The notes under the pieces were generated by a model, which saw only the letters and a program-made list of their open reading frames with translations, searched no databases and had not been told where the DNA came from. The position numbers and the translations under genes were made by a program. From Massilia eurypsychrophila (GTDB lineage: Bacteria; Pseudomonadota; Gammaproteobacteria; Burkholderiales; Burkholderiaceae_D): 64,000 bases of DNA. The stretch is from the NCBI RefSeq assembly GCF_002760655.1, contig NZ_PDOC01000020.1, positions 16,575 through 80,574 on the forward strand, read 5' to 3'. How positions within the stretch are numbered: the first letter of the stretch is position 1; every line of letters begins with the position of its first letter. Positions 63,793 through 64,000 of this stretch are shown piece after piece.

Positions 63793-64000
63793 GTGTGCGC
63801 CCAGCATGGGCGCACTCTTGCGGGTGCAAGTCCCGCCGCGAGCTGACCACAGCGAGCGAAAGGAAGCGCAACTGCGGAAGGGCGACCGACTGTGGGGAGG
63901 AAGCGTGGAGCGAAACTGCGAGCCGATGAACAAGAATCGGATACAAGGCGCTGCTTTGCAGGGCGAGCGGGCACGAAACCGCGAAGCTCTTGTGGTCAAT
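63793..64000 (+). mobile_element. 5' end of a group II intron, probably class C (continues past the window)
   Basis: Directly after the terminator's last T the sequence begins GTGTGCGCCCAGCATGGGCG, the canonical GTGYG intron start with the class C type first hairpin (GTGCGCCC-AGCAT-GGGCGCAC, 63795-63815). The GCGGGTGCAAGTCCCGC stem and further domain I helices follow. Class C introns are known to insert just downstream of intrinsic terminators, which is exactly the situation here. The remaining bases contain no reading frame, as expected for domain I; the reverse transcriptase gene should lie beyond the window end. Confidence 0.8.

Noticed and set aside
1..64000. tRNA, rRNA genes and CRISPR arrays
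   Set aside because: No TTCGA-type T-arm with matching acceptor stem, no rRNA segment and no regularly spaced direct repeats were noticed; a covariance-model scan would be more sensitive.

Overview
The window is a high-GC Gram-negative chromosomal segment. It most resembles Burkholderiales, probably Oxalobacteraceae (Massilia/Duganella/Telluria-like). The basis is an Omp32-type trimeric porin, several Bug/TctC solute receptors, a PEP-CTERM sorting-tail remnant, a glycerate-2-kinase-based glucarate pathway, outer-membrane TonB and TolC proteins, and codon use strongly biased to G/C at third positions. This assignment is by family resemblance only; no rRNA or tRNA gene is visible. No CRISPR array and no complete restriction system were found.

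Region 1 (1-8600): the 3' end of a large iterative-type polyketide synthase (dehydratase followed by a fused phosphopantetheinyl transferase). It is followed on the same strand by an ABC ATPase, an FtsX-like permease, a LolA-fold periplasmic protein, an outer-membrane beta-barrel, a GT4 glycosyltransferase and a full-length HsdM-like protein whose methyltransferase motifs are destroyed. The middle genes look like a dedicated inner-membrane-to-outer-membrane route for a lipid or polyketide product. Region 2 (8680-15054, minus strand): a type I secretion operon whose first gene encodes an extremely alanine-rich, RTX-less substrate, followed by TolC-like, ABC and HlyD-like proteins. A 758-base AT-richer spacer with two near-consensus FNR/Anr-type boxes separates it from region 3.

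Region 3 (15813-24907): a flavin monooxygenase / alpha-beta hydrolase / SDR trio, a YihY-type membrane protein, a decayed PEP-CTERM gene, an AraC regulator divergent from a cytochrome P450, a small membrane protein and a secreted MBL-fold hydrolase. Region 4 (24999-36158): an exported amidohydrolase with a DesK/DesR-like two-component pair, a CHASE-PAS hybrid histidine kinase interrupted by one in-frame amber codon, and a DUF2946 / TonB receptor / PepSY set probably for metal uptake. Region 5 (36438-43685): a CAP-domain exoprotein, DNA polymerase II, a tartrate/D-malate dehydrogenase, a porin behind a strongly structured leader, then two decayed genes (a truncated 2-hydroxyacid dehydrogenase and a Bug receptor with three frameshifts).

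Region 6 (44220-49531): a complete D-glucarate catabolic operon (dehydratase, aldolase, tartronate-semialdehyde reductase, glycerate 2-kinase) with a readable promoter and palindromic operator, and a convergent GntR/FadR regulator. Region 7 (49721-53337): ferredoxin-NADP reductase, a glutamate/aspartate ABC importer (gltI, gltJ, gltK) without its ATPase, and an orphan MqsA-like zinc-finger protein. Region 8 (53380-63792): two divergent arms around a second GntR regulator: CaiB-type CoA transferase, enoyl-CoA hydratase and a YdiJ-like FAD/Fe-S dehydrogenase on the minus strand, and a serine-glyoxylate-type aminotransferase with a TctCBA carboxylate importer on the plus strand. This looks like one unassigned carboxylate-degradation pathway. 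It ends in a strong terminator, and exactly after the T-tract begins a group II intron of the terminator-targeting (class C) type that runs out of the window.
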